Made by a program: the position numbers and the translations under genes. This document shows positions 44,201 through 54,640 of a stretch of 64,000 bases of DNA, in pieces. Origin of the DNA: Mixophyes australis (taxonomy: Eukaryota > Chordata > Amphibia > Anura > Limnodynastidae); the NCBI GenBank assembly GCA_036250195.1, contig JAVHZZ010000001.1:378077407-378141406 (forward strand). The letters are read 5' to 3'. Position 1 is the stretch's first letter. Each line of letters begins with the position of its first letter. Below the pieces are notes generated by a model. The model did not search any database, had not been told where the DNA came from, and saw only the letters and a list, made by a program, of their open reading frames with translations.

Positions 44201-46108
44201 AATGCTGGGCGAGACAATTGAGTTGTTAAGATTCAAGCACTTATTAAAGGACCATTGAATATAAAATTATAGCTTATATTAGATATCCATTATAATCACA
44301 AATATATGTAACAGTTTCAGGTTACATATATATTTGAACTGAAATTTTTACCTTTACACATCAGAACTGCTCTAAGTAATCCTATTAAGCAGAAAACATG
44401 GATAAAGATAACGTGACATTAGCTAGCAGTAAAATAGATGTTTGTTGTATGTATATGATTGTCAGCCACTGAGTAATTTGTGGAGCCATATAAATAAACG
44501 ATGATGTTTATATGCAACCTTAACTCATAAGTAATTGAATTGTTTCTGCATTTACTGACAAGTGTTTTCATGTAGTTCTAATGACTGGTGAGGCTAGATG
44601 CAATATACTTTTTTGCATTGACACAGGATTCACCTCTTTATTTCCTGTAACAGATTCTTTCCTGTGAGGGATCTGTACTTTCTGCTCAGAGTGGCCCTAA
44701 CTCCAATGCTTCAAAAACTCCCGATCCTGGCCAAGTCCTGAAGTCTGTGTTTGTTAAAAATGTTGGCTGGGCATCTCAGGTGAGTAGAGATTCCTTACAG
44801 TGAGAAAATGCCTTGTTTCACATTAATGAAATGGTTATCTATTAGTTAGTGTATGTGGTTTTAGAAGGATCTATTCTTTAGGTTAGTATGTTTTTTGTAA
44901 ACACAAGTGCTTATCTAAATTTTGTTGCTGATTTGATACAGTTTATCTAGCATTACTTTCAGCTGAAGAATGCCTCTCTTCAGGTAGAGGGATTGCCTCC
45001 ACCTCTGTCATTTGCACATCGCTACCAGGTTTGAAATCGCCAGTGTGAATAGCGTTTGTGCCTGTGATTTCAAACCTGCTGATGTTGGGCAGATGATGCA
45101 CATTCGAACTTGCCCTTTTGAAGGAAGAATATATAGTGCACTTAATAGAGATGACAGTGTCACTGCTTCATGACAATTGCATCAAATCATTAAATGTACT
45201 TGGGATCAAAGTTCATCCTCTTTCATCCCTTACCTGCTATGTAGAGGTTTCACATTCAGGACTAAAATAACCCCCAAAACTCTAGACTGTGGAGATGCTG
45301 GGAATATGTTTGTGTTGTCAGATAAGTCGCTTGGGAGACCAGCAAAGGGGGGAGGGTTCTTTTATGCACTATATGGCCTACTCTGGAAAAGGGGGTATCT
45401 TGGTACAAAATATGGCTGACTATGGGAGAGAGGGTCTCTTGGTGCAGTATATGGCTTTTTTTATTTCCTAAACCTTTCCACTTCTATCATAAACAGCTGA
45501 ACACTGGTGCAGTATGGGTGCAATTCAATGATGGCTCACAGCTTGTCGTTCAGCCCGGAGTCTCCTCTATTATTTATACAGCACCAAATGGACAAGTATC
45601 CAGGTGAGGTAGCAAGTATGTGTTTGTATTAGATTTTACCAGTGCTGCTAATGTCTCTTAATAGATTGTGATTTCATACGTTTGGTAGAATTCAAAACAT
45701 ATGCATTATTTTAGGCAATGTAGATTATCTTTTAATGTTCAACTAGTGCATCCTATTTTCTGATGTAACAGCTTATTCATTGTTTGTTGAATAACATTGG
45801 AAGAATACACTATACACTTTACAAAGTTGTATGAAGGGACACTGGAGTTTTGATTATGTGAAATCTAAAAAAAACTGATGTGCGGAAGCAGACTGATGTG
45901 ACGCTATCCTTCAGATTTCTGTAGTATTTTCTAGTATGCACATGTACAGAAATAAGTCTTTATTTTAATTGATACATTTTAATCCTAAAATACCTTTTTG
46001 TTTTGCAGACATGGAGAAAATGACAAACTCCCAGATTACATAAAGAATAAATTGCATTGCCTTTCTTCCATCTTAATGCTCTTTGCCAGTTCTTCAAACC
46101 TCTCATGA
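31809..46108 (+). CDS. PLK4: Polo-like kinase 4, 16 coding exons
   Basis: Ser/Thr kinase that starts centriole duplication. CDS exons, all with GT-AG introns and matching phases: 31809-31838, 32542-32637, 32747-32842, 32933-33047, 33251-34274, 36850-36947, 37656-37978, 38096-38200, 38834-38936, 40283-40432, 41446-41579, 42024-42115, 43956-44184, 44654-44779, 45497-45603, 46009-46108. They total 2,928 bases: 975 aa plus stop (human 970). The start has A at -3 and G at +4. The kinase domain is residues about 12-265, the degron DSGHAT 284-289, PB1-PB2 about 586-815 and PB3 about 889-975. No lesion is seen. Assignment rests on near-colinear identity with vertebrate PLK4 and on the MFSD8 neighbour. 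Confidence 0.97.
31948..32030. repeat. hAT-MITE fragment in PLK4 intron 1
   Basis: ATGCTGGGGTTTGTAGTCCC and GAGCTGCAGGTTGCC resemble the inner arms of the MITE at 48432-48579. Ends and duplications are lost. Confidence 0.5.
32542..34274 (+). other. PLK4: PLK4 kinase domain and degron, exons 2-5
   Basis: Catalytic elements: Gly loop GKGSFACV (19-26), ATP-binding Lys41 in VAIK, catalytic Asp136 in HRDL, metal-binding Asp154 in DFG, activation-loop Thr170 before [16 protein letters not shown] (280-289) matches the phosphodegron that beta-TrCP reads after autophosphorylation; Ser285 and Thr289 keep human numbering. Exon 5 is large (1,024 bases), as in other vertebrates, and also encodes the variable linker. 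Confidence 0.95.
34275..36849 (+). other. PLK4: PLK4 intron 5, no feature seen
   Basis: A 2.6-kb intron with a C run near 34747-34758. No repeat boundary or conserved element that I can support. Confidence 0.5.
38206..38233. repeat. Poly(T) tract in PLK4 intron 8
   Basis: A 28-base T run starting six bases after the exon 8 donor. Confidence 0.85.
39256..39352 (+). repeat. 24-bp minisatellite, four units
   Basis: The unit contains CTGCATCCAGGCACACTG followed by CCCCCT, repeated four times inside the intronic hAT element. Confidence 0.85.
39358..39490 (+). repeat. 26-bp minisatellite, about five units
   Basis: The unit contains CCGTCACCCTCCTCC followed by TCCTCTGCCCC. The open frames here are products of the repeat. 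Confidence 0.85.
39506..39684. repeat. Long hairpin inside the intronic hAT element
   Basis: The arm 39506-39590 is the near-exact reverse complement of 39600-39684, with a 9-base loop. It lies in the sense strand of PLK4 pre-mRNA, so it would be transcribed as an ~85-bp stem. Confidence 0.85.
40834..41030. mobile_element. DIRS terminal-repeat fragment in PLK4 intron 10
   Basis: GACACTGCTACCATGGGGTT and the following GGAGTTGGCACCTAA match, in order, the terminal repeat of the DIRS remnant at 46663-51308 read from its right end. No internal region accompanies it. Confidence 0.55.
42576..43738. mobile_element. Non-autonomous element in PLK4 intron 12 with 19-bp target duplication
   Basis: CACATGTTGTACTTGTAAG occurs exactly at 42557-42575 and 43739-43757. 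A duplication this long points to target-primed reverse transcription, not to a DNA transposase. The first ~100 bp (42577-42675) recur inverted near 43500-43604. Two imperfect ~250-bp tandem units lie inside (from about 42934 and 43186). A reverse-strand hammerhead-like motif at 43456-43490 resembles the one in the PLE. I read it as a PLE-derived non-autonomous copy; that is inference. Confidence 0.7.
43456..43490 (-). ncRNA. Hammerhead-like motif in the intron 12 element
   Basis: On the - strand GTGATTAAGC is followed by GCGAAACGCGCATC. Against the hammerhead CUGANGA...GAAA...UH layout, the first core differs at C3 and G8, while GAAA, the short stem III and UC are kept. It shares GCGAAACGCGC with the PLE motif. 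Confidence 0.35.
45338..45470 (+). repeat. Short imperfect tandem repeat in PLK4 intron 14
   Basis: About two and a half units of some 50 bp, each with a TATATGGC/TATGGCTGACTATGGG-type core. Minor feature. Confidence 0.45.
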
Positions 46109-46450
46109 GAAACTTGATGTACGAACCTGTGCACTTTTTAACTCGCCAATAGATGGCCGTTCTCGTACATCAGTCTTATTGCCATGCGTCGGGTACTTGG
46201 GCTCTTTTATTAAAAAAAAATCAATAATGTCTTTAAATTCCACTCTCTTAAGATGTACATAAGAGTATAATTTAGAGCCACATTTATCATGGATATTACT
46301 TTTCTAGAACTATATTTGTATAGTAAATGTTGTATGTCTTGTAATATGTAAAGTATATTTTTTTATCTGTTAACTTATATATTGTTGTAACCAGTCTCTA
46401 ATGAAATGTTCCTGCAGAAATGTAAATAATAAATGCAGTGACTTGAGCTC
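46109..46450 (+). other. PLK4: PLK4 3' UTR
   Basis: It runs from the TGA at 46106-46108 to just past the polyadenylation signal. The exact cleavage site is not known. Confidence 0.7.
46428..46433 (+). terminator. PLK4: PLK4 polyadenylation signal
   Basis: AATAAA 320 bases after the stop codon, followed by a T-rich stretch. Confidence 0.75.
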
Positions 46451-46799
46451 CTCTAGTTCTTTTTAACAAATCTCATTTCAATTAAATAGTTTCCATAGTA
46501 TGAAACAGCAGATGTTCTTTTGTATGCAAGTTATACTAGCCAATGTTTAAGTGCTAAAGTGTTCTGACAGAATGCTCCAGTCCTTCGTAACTAGATTGAA
46601 ATAAAAAGTATAAGGTTATGTTGGAGCTGTGTGCTGTAAGTTTTAATAGGTCCACACCATCCTATTGAAAACAGGATTTTTGTACTTAAATAATTTTCTC
46701 TGTATTTGTTGTGGGACACTGTCAATGGGGTATAGAGGGTCCAGTCAGGAGTTTTCCACTTTAAATCTTAAATTCCTCTTTTCTGAAAAAGGCAGTGAC

Positions 46800-47360
46800 T
46801 CAAGAGTCTTAGACTCCGCATCCGCCCCCCAAGCCTTAAGCGAGTGTATAGTGCACAGAACCACTAAAGCTGAACCCATCCTGAATGTGTTCAATTAAGG
46901 TTCGCAAATCAGACCTGGGTCTAAAGGTTTGCACACCCTTCAAATCCTGCTCCAAGCCTTTTACCACTGCCTTGCTACGTGGAGGATAAATGGGTCTAAG
47001 AGTTCCCAGCCGCAACCAATGGTCTTGAATTTCTATACCTGCCCGCCCTGAGATCTGCAGCATTTGGAATATAAATAGTAGTTGTCTTGGACAGTCATGT
47101 TATAAGGGCATGCACCTTAGGCGGGGATTCCGATTTATCTACTGCCACACTAGGGAAAGGATAAAGAGTCTGCAATTTGCGTGATAGGTGAAACCTGTAT
47201 TAAGGTTTTGCCCATTCTTCACTAGTAGGTCCCCTGAATGATTTCAATAAGAGAAGGCAATAATCTGTTTCTTCCTTTAAAGAGTGTATTGTCCAGCACT
47301 GCCAACTCCTTGCCATCTTGAATGTTTAGAGGTTGCCATACTAAATCATCACCTAGTGCA
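46800..47360 (-). pseudogene. DIRS gag fragment, inverted relative to the rest
   Basis: The - strand reads SKAVVKGLEQDLKGV and similar gag-like helical sequence, comparable in pattern to the gag region of the 53207-58910 element (MEALIKGLRDNTPRTELENL). Similarity is weak, and the assignment relies on position. Confidence 0.4.
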
Positions 47361-47371
47361 GTCCTCCAAGT

Positions 47372-47840
47372 ACAGTACATGGCCAAAAGTATGAGGATAC
47401 CCCTTCTAATTAGAGTTTGGTTGTTTCAGCCATACCCATTACTAGTAAAATCCAGCATAAAGCCATGCAATCTCCATAGTCACACAGTAACAGTAGAGTG
47501 GGTTGTATTGTAGAGCTCAGTGACTTTCAACGTGGCACTGTCATAGGGTGCCACCTTTGCATCAAGTAGGTTCATCAAATATCTGACCTACTAGAGCTGG
47601 TCCCGTCAACTTTAAGTGCGATTTAACGTCTAGGAGCCACAACAGGCCACACAAGCTTGCAGAATGGAACAAATGAGTGCTGAAGCATGTAGTGCATAAA
47701 AAATAGTATGTCTTCTGTTGCAGCACTCACTAGTGTGTTCCAAACTGTCTGGAAGCAACATTTGCATAAGAACTGTTAGTTGTAAACTTCATGGATTAGG
47801 TTTCCATGGCTGAGCAGATTTTATTGACTACAGGTTCTGT
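47372..47840 (+). mobile_element. Tc1-like fragment inside the DIRS remnant
   Basis: It begins CAGTACATGGCCAAAAGTAT, the common start of a vertebrate Tc1-like family, and contains the TGACTTTCAACGTGGCACTG block. It is coding-dead and lacks a clear right end. Confidence 0.65.
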
Positions 47841-47949
47841 CCCCGCCCACTTAAAAAATCAAGGTCAGCTCGGTCAAGCAGTATTTGAGGACCCTAGTTA
47901 ACCTTAAGATAGTATTAATAGGTCTATTTTTTCCCTTTTTAACACAGAA

Positions 47950-48112
47950 ATGGCAGGGGATGACTTACTTACTCTTTCATTCAGTCAGAGATCTGTGTGC
48001 TGCTTGGCAGCCGATGAGTCGAAGAAATCCCTGGAGGCTCTTCCCTATCCGGGTTCAGTCCTCTTTGGGCTGGAATTGGATAAATCTGTCAAGCCACGGG
48101 AGGTAAGAGCAC
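47950..48112 (+). pseudogene. DIRS gag C-terminal fragment
   Basis: GSVLFGLELDKSVKP parallels LFGAELERVIQETTGGK at the gag end of the other DIRS element. It is broken on both sides. Confidence 0.5.
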
Positions 48113-48431
48113 CTTCCTCTTTGTGAATGCCACAAAATCCCATGTTCCTTTTGCGGTGGTTTGTCCTCCAAAGGTCAGTCTTCCAGAGGTTAGACCCTTT
48201 GCAGCCAGGGGTCACTCCCAAAACGTCCAGAGTCCAAGCTCCCTGATAATCCTGTAGCCTGACGGGGGTTCCTCCCCTCCTTGTGGGGGAACACCTGCTG
48301 CTGTTGTTGAGATCCTCCCAGGATCGAGGGATCTTGAGGATCATGCAAAGAGGTTACATGATTGATCTTCTCGGTCAGGCCCCACACTCTTCTGCGCAAC
48401 CCTGAAAAGGAAGACGAGAAATGCCCTAGTC

Positions 48432-48579
48432 CAGGCCTGTCCAACCTGCGGCCATCCAGATGTTGTGAAACTACAAGTCCCAGCATGCCCTTCCAGCTAT
48501 CAACTGGTTGTCTACCAGCAAAGCATGCTGGGGCTTGTAGTTTCACAACATCTGGAGGGCCGCAGGTTGGACAGGCCTG
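48432..48579. mobile_element. Palindromic hAT MITE, perfect 8-bp duplication
   Basis: 148 bp with CAGGCCTGTCCAACCTGCGG at the left and its reverse complement at the right. CCCTAGTC lies on both sides (48424-48431, 48580-48587). The two halves pair almost throughout. Confidence 0.92.
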
Positions 48580-48779
48580 CCCTAGTCGGTCACTTTGCTT
48601 TTTTCAGTGGATATCTGCTAGGTTCTACTCGGGTAAAGGGACCAGGGGTTCTACTCCAACCTCTTTCTGGTCCTCAAACCAGACTGATCCTTTCGTCCCA
48701 TCCTCACTCTCAAGGTTCTCAACCTGTATCTTCGGGTGGACAAATTCCGCATGGAGTCATTTGGATTGGTGATAAATAG

Positions 48780-50990
48780 GTTAGAGCCAAACTAGTTCCT
48801 AGGATCCATTGACATCTGTGATGCTTGCCTCCTGCATGTCTGGGAGGGTCATCAGTCCCTTCTCTGGTTTTCAGTTCTAAGCGCTTCCGTTTGGCCCCTT
48901 CTCTGCACCATGGGTTTTCATGAAGATCATGATGGTTATGGCCGCTTGGCTGCGCTCCCTGGGGGTAAGTATCACCCCTTACTGGGACAATTTATTGAGC
49001 AAGGCAGACTCAGATCAGCTCTTGAGATGCCATCTTTCCCTCCCCATCACGGTGCTGGAACAATACGGATTATCAATCTTCTGTAGTTTCTTGCCAAAGC
49101 AGAATATTCCTTTGCCTTAACTTGGATGCCAAGGCACAGAAGATCTTTCTCCTGGAGAGCAAGGTGTGCTCCCTCCAGATCACGGTGCGGAGTGTTCAGG
49201 CCAAACATCGTCCTTCCATGCGGCTGTTCGGGAAGATGATCTCTACCTTTGAGATGCTCTCGTACGGGAGGTTCCGCTCTTGGTTCTTTCAGTGGGACCT
49301 CTTGAAGAAGTGGTTGGTCTCTCATTTCCACCTTGATTCCCAATCACTTCTATTGTCACCCATGGTGTGTCTCTCTCCCTGTTGGTGGCTTGTGCAGGAT
49401 TACTTGATGGTGGGCAGGTCCTTTGCCCTGTAGTCCTGAATCGTAGTCACCACTGTTGTCAGCCTTCTGGGATGCTTCACCACTGCCTACAGGGTTTTTG
49501 GTTGACTCGAGAACTCTCTGCCGGTTAACGTCTAGGAACTCAGAGCCATGTTGCTGGCTCTTCAGGGGAAACTGGTCACTCCAAGGTTTTCCGGTCCTCC
49601 TCCAGTCAGACAATGCCATGACAACTGACAGGGTGGCACTAGGACTCTTCGTTGTGGCGATATCGGCAGTTTTCATTACGGATGTGGAAACCAAATACCT
49701 AAGCAGACATGCAGTACTGCCGGCTGAGTGACGCCAGAGTTATTCCTATGGTTGATCCAAAAGTGGGGTCTTCCTGACTTGGACCTCTTGGCATCTCTCC
49801 CCAATTGCCAGGTGCCCAGCTTCTGCTTCAGGACCAGAGACCTCTTTGCAGTTGCATTGGACATTATGAACATGTGGTGACAGTTCCAGTTGGAATACCT
49901 GTTCCTTCCCATCCAGATGTTTCCTTTGGGTTCTCTGTCGGGTTGAGCAGGGAGGGCTTTCAGTGACCCAGTTGCCTCTGATTGGCCCTGTTGATTTTGG
50001 TACCTAGACGCCCTCTGCAGGGCAGTTGGTCCAGGGTGTCTGCCTCTTTGCGACGGCCTCTTCTTGCAGGGTCTGTTTCAACACCTGGACCTGCCTCTGC
50101 TGGCTTTAATGCAGGGCTGTTGAGGTCTCTGGCAGTCCAGGGGTTTGTCCAACAGAGTAGTGGATACTCTTCTGCAGGCCAGGAAACCAGTCTCTACCCA
50201 CAATTACAAGTGGTGTGAGTGTAGGGTTTTACCACACTGTTATCTTTTGACTTTCCTGTTTTCTAGCCTTTGCCTCAATTGTTTAAAGGTACAGGTTTCG
50301 TCTTTTTTTTTTTTTTTTTTTCCTCCAAAAGAGAATAGCGGATATGGCTGAGGTGTGGACTTTCCTGCAAGGTATTCTGCACATCCAGCCTCCTTATGTA
50401 CAACCCATGGCGCCTTGGGACCTGATCTTTGTCCTTTATGTACTTCAAAGGTCCCCCTTCAAACCGTTGGGTTCTGCAGAGCTTCAGTTCCTGACATAGC
50501 TTCCATGCAGCGGGTGTCGGAGCTTGGGGCTCATTCCTGTCGTTCTCTTTATCTTATCTTCCATGATGATAGGTCTGTGTTAAGTATGATTTCCTCCTTC
50601 CAGCCCAAGGTGCTTTCAAAGTTCCCCCTAAAGCAGGAGATTATGGTTCTGTTCTTCCATGAGGCGGCTGCCTCTTCGGGTCAAAGCTCCCGGTTTCTTG
50701 AATGTTGTCCGTGCTCTCCACATTTATGTGGAGCAGATATCGGCTATTCGACGGCCTGACTTTTTGTTCTGTTCGATCTCCATAAAAGACACTGGCTACA
50801 AAGCAGACCAGGTGTGTTACATCCACTATCAAGCAGGCCTATGTGAGTGCCACCTGTCCTCTGTCCACACCTTTACCTGGTTTTACTGTCTCCATTGTTT
50901 TGCGTTTCCACTGATGCATTTTGGCTGCAGTGTTTTGCGTACGGGGTGGTTGGAGTACCCTCCCTTGAGTGGCTGTTTTAGAACATCCAC
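48780..50990 (+). pseudogene. DIRS reverse transcriptase, RNase H and tyrosine recombinase remnants
   Basis: MVMAAWLRSLGVSITPYWDN (near 48930-48990) is the DIRS reverse transcriptase catalytic region with YLDD altered to YWDN. RNase H-like and methyltransferase-like pieces follow to about 49900. Recombinase pieces run to SVHTFTWFYC near 50865-50895, which aligns with the catalytic-Tyr end SVHTFTKFYRL of the intact-looking copy. Many stops and shifts. Confidence 0.65.
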
Positions 50991-51308
50991 ATAGTAGTAG
51001 AGTCCCCCAGATTCGATGAAAGAGAGAAGAGAATTTTTATACTTACGATAAATCACTGATTCCACCAGGGGCACACTCGTTTCCTCCCTTCAGCTCTTCT
51101 GATGTTTGCTTATTTCGTTCACCTTCCTTGGGGCTTTTCAATTACACTGAGGAGCCACTGTGGGTTGCGGAGGGGAGGAGTTCTGTCAACAAGTTACATT
51201 AAACAATTGACTATTTAAGTGCCAACGCCTGGTCCCCTTGTACAACCCCATGGTAGCAGTGTTATGGACTCGGTGAAATGGAGTTATCATAGGTATAAAA
51301 ATCCTCTT

Positions 51309-51865
51309 TTTTTTTCCTTTTTTTTTTTAAGAACAAATTTTTCCACAAATCTATAAACATTTTCATAAACAAATCCATTTTACAGCATGTTATCTACAGT
51401 TAGAGGAAGTCTCTCTCTCATTGTAATTTTTTTATAGGAATAATAAATAATGGTCATGAACATACTTTTCTAACAAATGTTTACTGTTAAGTTGACCATA
51501 TACTTATGAAATCTTTGTGCAGATGTGATTTCTGTAACAATTTTATCAATGACAGAGTCCTGATGAATATGCCAATTCTTGCGTACATAACTACACTATT
51601 TGCTGTCAGATCTGAGAGCTGCATATTTGCTGACCATCTGCTGAAACAATCCTGGCTCCGTACACACACTACAGCTATCTGACTTCCCTGCAGCACGATA
51701 CACACACCTAATTTAAATAACTGGCTGCACCTCACCACATACAAACAAACACAGACATCCAGGAAGAGGAAATAGCATCATAGCCATTCATTGCTTTGTT
51801 TCGTGTATAGTTTCTGTTCTGTTCACTCCTTGCAAAACTGTATACATGGTAGGTTTTATTGTTAA
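51309..51865. other. Intergenic DNA, no gene seen
   Basis: AT-rich stretch between the DIRS remnant and the Harbinger fragment. It may contain the 5' part of the Harbinger element, but its end was not found. Confidence 0.4.
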
Positions 51866-52225
51866 ATGAGTCTGGTATATAAAAGTAAATTATGTGGCAA
51901 TGTTGGAAACAATAAACAAGAGAAGAGAAAAATAAAATGCATTTGTTGGACCAAAAACTGGTTGCTGAGGAGAGAGTCCTTTTCACATATGCCACTGCTG
52001 CAGGAGATATGGGAGAATAATCCTGATGACTTCAAGAATTTCCTGCGGATGAATGATACTTCTTTCCAGGAGCTGCTGCTCCTGGTCACCTCACTCATAC
52101 AAAAGGAGGACATGTTTTTAAGGAGATCCATAGTTGCAGAGCAGAGACTGGTTGCTACCCTGATATTTTTGGCTACTGTAAGGACACTTCTACAAATGTA
52201 TTTGTCCCTGGTGCAGCTAAACTAG
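51866..52225 (+). pseudogene. PIF/Harbinger transposase first exon, truncated gene
   Basis: The frame contains WTKNWLLRRESFSHMPLLQE, then NFLRMNDTSFQELL and LVATLIFLAT, the conserved N terminus of HARBI1-type nucleases. Directly after LAT is GTAAGG, a plausible splice donor where Harbinger genes often have an intron. The DDE catalytic exons are not found in the next kilobase, so the copy is incomplete. Confidence 0.75.
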
Positions 52226-53206
52226 ATCAGAGAAGCTATGAAATAAAATTTTGGTAAACTTTCCTGCAGCTGTAAAAGAGCCGGTGTGCTTTCATATTTT
52301 AAATCATGAAACACAAATCACAGTGCTGAAAACTGAATTGGCAATTATTTGTGTATATATGAGTTCATGAAAATAATTAAAAAGAAATAGTTTATTGAAA
52401 CAATTCCTAAACATATATTGAAACCACCAGTACCTATAAAAATATAAATGTCTATAATGGCATATAACTTGTCTACTAAATCTTGACTGGCATCTTACTT
52501 AAACACAATTGATGATTCAGTATTCTTCTGATAATTTTATCACACCCTTTGCAAGTGGAAACAGTCTGTGATATCAATGTCTCAGTCTTGATCTTTCAAT
52601 ATTTCAACTAATAAGGGGGAATTCAATATGCTGCGTTACTGTAAAAAGTAATGCGGCCTGCACATTACCGTAATAGTGCGCTTAAATAACGTTATGACAG
52701 TAGATGCAATGCCGGCTTTTGCTTTGAGCAGAAAACCGGGTTAAATTTACCTCTGTGTTTTCCACCTCCCGTGGCTTTTTCTTTCCCCTCCTGCCAGGTT
52801 GTTGACCTTGTTGCTGAGTGGCTTCAGAACTTACTGGGTGGGAGCAGGCGTCGCCACCAAATCATAAAACCCTTCCTCAATGAAGGCAAATGTCTGTGTA
52901 ATAAAAATATACATTAAAGTATGATAACAATAGATGCATGTATTGATTTAACATTACTAAAATTTTAATTTTTCAGTTCCCATCAAAATTTGACAAATGC
53001 CAACTTATTACACAAAAATTTGAATAAATGTGAAATTATCCAAACTGCGGCAATGCCATAAATGGGAAACATGTCAGAATTATGCCATTCTCTAAAACAG
53101 GTTTCTACTTCTACAACTACAAGGGAGTTCTTCAGTATTATCCTGAAGGCCATAGTGGATGCAAAATATGAATTAATCTTCATGGACAAACATTAATGAT
53201 GTGGAA
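52226..53206. other. Intergenic DNA with a possible Harbinger-type end
   Basis: GGGGAATTCAATATGCTGCG near 52617 resembles a frog Harbinger MITE end, but no partner was found. No gene seen. Confidence 0.35.
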
Positions 53207-53481
53207 AAAATAAGATTTTTACTCACCGTAAAATCCATTTCTCTGACTCCATTGGGGGGCACTGCGATACATTGGGTTATAGTAGTGGGCTCAGGAGTCT
53301 TGTCACTCTAGTCTTTGGACTCCTCCCCTGCTATGCCCCTCCTCTCCAGAGAGATCCTCAGTTTTGAATAACCAAGAGTGAACATAAAGGAGGTAACAAC
53401 CTGGACAGGTCTTAAATTATAAAGAACCATAACCAAAGTTTTCACACACAGAACTATATACAGAGCAAGGGAGGGTGCGCA

Positions 53482-53577
53482 GTGCCCCCCAATGGAGTCA
53501 GAGAAATGGATTTTACGGTGAGTAAAAATCTTATTTTCTCTTCCCTGCCATTGGGGGGCACTGCAATACATTGGGGA
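53482..53577 (-). repeat. Internal complementary region of the DIRS element
   Basis: The left half ends TACGGTGAGTAAAAATCTTA and reverse-complements the left terminus at 53211. The right half (TTTTCTCTTCCCTGCCATTG) reverse-complements the right end at 58910. It is the template that bridges the two termini during circular replication in current DIRS models. Confidence 0.9.
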
Positions 53578-53667
53578 TATACCAAAGCTTCCTCAAGGGT
53601 GGGAATGCTCTGGACCAGTTGCACGCATAATCCTGCGACCAAAGCTTGCATCAGCCGATGCACAGCC

Positions 53668-54640
53668 TTAAAGTCTATAAAATTTAGTGAATGTGTGGAC
53701 GGAAGACCAAGTCGCCGCTCTACACAACTGTTGTGCCGACGCACCGTGCCTAGCCGCCCAGGAGGCACCTACTGCCCTAGTAGAATGTGCCCTTAAAGTC
53801 TGCGGAATGGCTAGAGAAGCTGAAACATAAGCCTCACGAATCGTGGACGTAATCCACCGAGCAATTGACTGCTTTGAAGCAGGCCAGCCTCTATTATTGG
53901 CGTCATCTAAAACGAACAGATCTCTGGTCTTTCTGACCTGCGCATTACGATCTACATAACTCTGTAGAGCTCACACCACATCCAGGAACTGCATAGACCC
54001 TTCTGAAGAGTCCCTCTTTGCTTTAAAAGCAGGGACAACAATTTCCTGATTTAGGTGGAATCTAGAAACCACTTTAGGAACAAAAGACGGCTAGGTCCGA
54101 AGGACTGCCTGTCTGCGTGAAAAATAAGAAAAGGAGGGTCACAGCGAAGTGCCCCAAGCTCAGACACTCTGCGTGCTGAAGCTATAGCCAACAAAAAATA
54201 CTGTCTTCCACGCAAGATACCTCAAGTCAACAGACTGTAAAGACTCAAGTGGAGGTTTAGAAAGAGCACAAAGAACCAATTGAGGTCCCAGGGCTTGACA
54301 GGATGACAAAAAAGGAGGTTGTATGCGCAAAACTCCTTGCAAAAATGTCTTGATATCTGCATATTCAGCAATCTTTTTCTGAAAATAGACAGAAAAGGGC
54401 GGATATCTGCCCCTTAAGGAAACTAAGCCGCAAACCCTTCTAAATACCTTCCTGAAGAAAATCCAGGACGCGGGAAATCTTAAATCTACAAGAATGAAAT
54501 CTCCTAGACTCACACCACACAATATACGTCTTCCACACTCTATAATAAATGGAAGATGGCTCAGGCTTTCTGGCCCTAATCATGGTGTTTATGACCTCTT
54601 GAGAGAAACCCTTAGCTTTAAGTATTAAGGTTTCAATAGC
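53668..54640 (-). pseudogene. DIRS tyrosine recombinase, frame-broken
   Basis: The N terminus (SQEVINTMIRARKPEPSS) begins near 54640, the segment DLRYLAWKTVFFV lies near 54200, and the C terminus carries RAHSTRAVGASWAA (His-x-x-Arg) and SVHTFTKFYRL with the catalytic Tyr before the stop at 53668-53670. The enzyme would integrate circular copies without target duplication. Several shifts and stops interrupt it. Confidence 0.8.

Larger units (their letters stand above)
37656..46108 (+). other. PLK4: PLK4 polo-box region, exons 7-16
   Basis: [12 protein letters not shown] at the end of exon 7 opens the PB1-PB2 cassette, which binds CEP152/CEP192 and dimerises. [10 protein letters not shown] and [12 protein letters not shown] (exons 9-10) and VDHANE (exon 11) are strongly conserved. 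Exon 13 encodes a Ser-rich, poorly conserved linker. [11 protein letters not shown] to the end (exons 14-16) is PB3, which binds STIL. Confidence 0.93.
46663..51308 (+). mobile_element. Rearranged DIRS retrotransposon remnant
   Basis: The right end (GGTATAAAAATCCTCT with CCCCATGGTAGCAGTGTTAT) and the left end (AGGATTTTTGTAC with GACACTGTCAATGGGGTAT) are diverged inverted copies, as DIRS termini are. Reverse transcriptase, RNase H and tyrosine recombinase remnants lie on the + strand, but part of gag on the left lies on the - strand. A Tc1-like fragment and a hAT MITE are inserted. All frames are broken. Confidence 0.65.
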
